A stretch of 64,000 bases of DNA, taken from NCBI GenBank assembly GCA_033782935.1, contig JAWQEG010001559.1:806001-870000 (forward strand). The letters run 5' to 3'. This stretch comes from Petrolisthes cinctipes. Its lineage: Eukaryota > Arthropoda > Malacostraca > Decapoda > Porcellanidae. Below the pieces are notes generated by a model. That model saw only the letters and a list, made by a program, of their open reading frames with translations. It searched no databases and had not been told where the DNA came from. Shown here in pieces: positions 62,615 to 64,000 of this stretch (positions are counted from its first letter, which is position 1; each line of letters begins with the position of its first letter). The translations under genes and the position numbers were made by a program.

Positions 62615-64000
62615 ATGTTTTTAGCCTATATTTTGAAAATATTCTAGCACTGTGTAGGCATGTACAGATTGCTTCTGGGACCCCAAAATATTGAATTTTC
62701 GGGTGTTTTGAGCCTGAATTTGAGATATAAACGGGTACAGAAGATACATGCACATATTGACTTTGGGCACCAAAAATATCGATTTTCAGCATGTTTTGGG
62801 CCTGAATTTTGAAAATACTCTAACACGGACTAGGCAAGTACAGATCGCTTCTGGGACCCCAAAATATCGAATTTTCGGGTGTTTAGGGCCAGAATTTGAG
62901 ATATAAACGGGTACAGAAGATGCTTGCACATATCGACTTTTGGGCATCTAAAAGATCGATTTTCAGTATGTTTTTGGCTTGTATTTTGAAAATACTCTAA
63001 CACGGAGTAGGCATGTACAGATACCTTCTGGGACCTCTAAATATCGAATTTTCGGGTGTTTTGGGACTGAATTTGAGATATCGATTTTTTGGCACCTAAA
63101 ATGTCGATTTTTAGCATGTTTTTAGCCTACATTTTGAAAATATTCTAGCACTGTGTAGGCATGTACAGATTGCTTCTGGGACCCCAAAATATTGAATTTT
63201 CGGGTGTTTTGAGCCTCAATTTGAGATATAAACGGGTACTGAAGATGCATGCACATATCGACTTTTGTGCACCTAAAAGATCGATTTTCAGTATGTTTTG
63301 AGCATGTATTTTGAAAATACTCTAACACGGAGTAGGCATATACAGATCGCTTCTGGGACCCCTAAATATCGAATTTTCGGGTGTTTTGGGACTGAATTTG
63401 AGATATCGATTTTTTGGCACCTAAAATGTTGATTTTTAGCATGTTTTTAGCCTATATTTTGAAAATATTCTAGCACTGTGTAGGCATGTACAGATTGCTT
63501 CTGGGACCCCAAAATATTGAATTTTCGGGTGTTTTGAGCCTGAATTTGAGATATAAACGGGTACAGAAGATACATGCACATATTGAATTTGGGCATCTAA
63601 AATATCGATTTTCAGAATGTTTTGGGCCTGTATTTTGAAAATACTCTAACACTGAGTAGGCATGTACAGATTGCTTCTGGGACCCCAAAATATTGAATTT
63701 TCGTGTGTTTTGAGCCTGAATTTCAGATATAAACGGGTACTGAAGATGCATGCACATATCGACTTTTGTGCACCTAAAAGATCGATTTTCAGTATGTTTT
63801 GAGCATGTATTTTGAAAATACTCTAACACGGAGTAGGCATGTACAGATCGCTTCTGGGACCCCTAAATATCGAATTTTCAGGTGTTTTGGGACTGAATTT
63901 GAGATATCGACTTTTTGGCACCTAAAAGATCGATTTTTAGCATGTTTTTAGCCTATATTTTGAAAATATTCTAGCACTGAGTAGGCAGGTACAGATTGCT
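62615..64000. repeat. HOR block 15: right end of the window
   Basis: Units start at 62615 (501), 63116 (325), 63441 (501, HOR-2) and 63942, which is cut by the window end inside an A monomer. The 491 bp unit that opened the two super-repeat copies does not follow at 62615, so a third copy does not start here. Private changes are dense near 63.4-63.9 kb (AATGTTGATT, ATTGAATTTGGG, TTTCAGATATAAAC), so homogenisation with the young block weakens here. Confidence 0.88.

Larger units (their letters stand above)
1..64000. repeat. Satellite DNA array filling the window (501 bp trimeric higher-order repeat)
   Basis: Every stretch of the window aligns head-to-tail, in the same orientation, to a ~177 bp monomer or its 148 bp deletion derivative. 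I placed monomer starts at the ATG following the AGC or AGT that ends each AT-rich ATCGATTTT segment. Spacings are 176, 177 and 148 bp, summing to 501 bp, and this trimer dominates. Both window ends lie inside monomers, so neither array border is present. No unique sequence, inversion or mobile element interrupts it. The hierarchy, monomer length near one nucleosome and local homogenisation are what is known of centromeric or heterochromatic satellites in plants and animals. The family and host are not recognised. A role in centromere function is inference only. Confidence 0.97.

Noticed and set aside
1..64000. CRISPR array
   Set aside because: There are no unique spacers between short repeats; the whole unit is repetitive at nucleosome length.
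1..64000. tRNA, 5S rRNA or other RNA gene clusters
   Set aside because: No tRNA-like B box (GGTTCGA) or 5S-like internal control region was seen in the monomer, despite the suggestive 501 bp period.

Overview
The whole window is one uninterrupted satellite DNA array, and I see no gene in it. Both ends fall inside repeat monomers, so the array continues past both edges. Such long, hierarchically organised arrays of nucleosome-sized repeats with cytosine-decay-like variants are typical of eukaryotic centromeric, pericentromeric or subtelomeric heterochromatin. I do not recognise the family and cannot name the organism. Base composition is moderately AT-rich: one B monomer hand-counted at 73 G+C of 177.

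The basic unit is a ~177 bp monomer, itself an old head-to-tail duplication of a ~88 bp half-unit. Three diverged monomer types recur in the order A (176 bp), B (177 bp), C (148 bp), giving a 501 bp trimeric higher-order repeat (HOR). C is a full-length monomer that lost exactly 29 bp between two ATAT tetranucleotides. By walking the ATG that follows each AGC or AGT at the monomer junction, I delimited about 137 C-terminated units (~385 monomers). About 66 are exactly 501 bp. About 30 are dimers of ~325 bp (one with an 11 bp deletion is 313 bp). The rest are trimers carrying small indels (473-529 bp) or tetramers and a pentamer (667-845 bp). Two HOR haplotypes occur, HOR-1 (A-B1-C1) and HOR-2 (A-B2-C2), with linked diagnostic bases.

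Layout: 1-15.3 kb is a large imperfect tandem duplication (copy 1 at 1-6458, copy 2 at 7830-15113) marked by shared private indels. 15.3-25.9 kb is irregular, with dimers, tetramers, a pentamer and a run of 491 bp units. 25.9-35.5 kb mixes HOR-1 and HOR-2 and holds a duplicated island (28.4-31.6 kb) resembling the first block. 35.5-39.5 kb holds a 2.5 kb duplication. 39.4-50 kb is a ~5-6 kb tandem duplication. 52.3-62.6 kb is a very young tandem pair of 5148 and 5152 bp super-repeats, each containing two copies of a 1.83 kb module. The nested periods are therefore ~88, 177, 501, ~1827 and ~5150 bp.

No transposable element, RNA gene, CRISPR array, telomere tract or unique sequence was seen. 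Long open frames exist, mostly on the minus strand, but they follow from 177 being a multiple of 3 and are not supported as genes. Any function would be structural (centromere or heterochromatin), which is inference.
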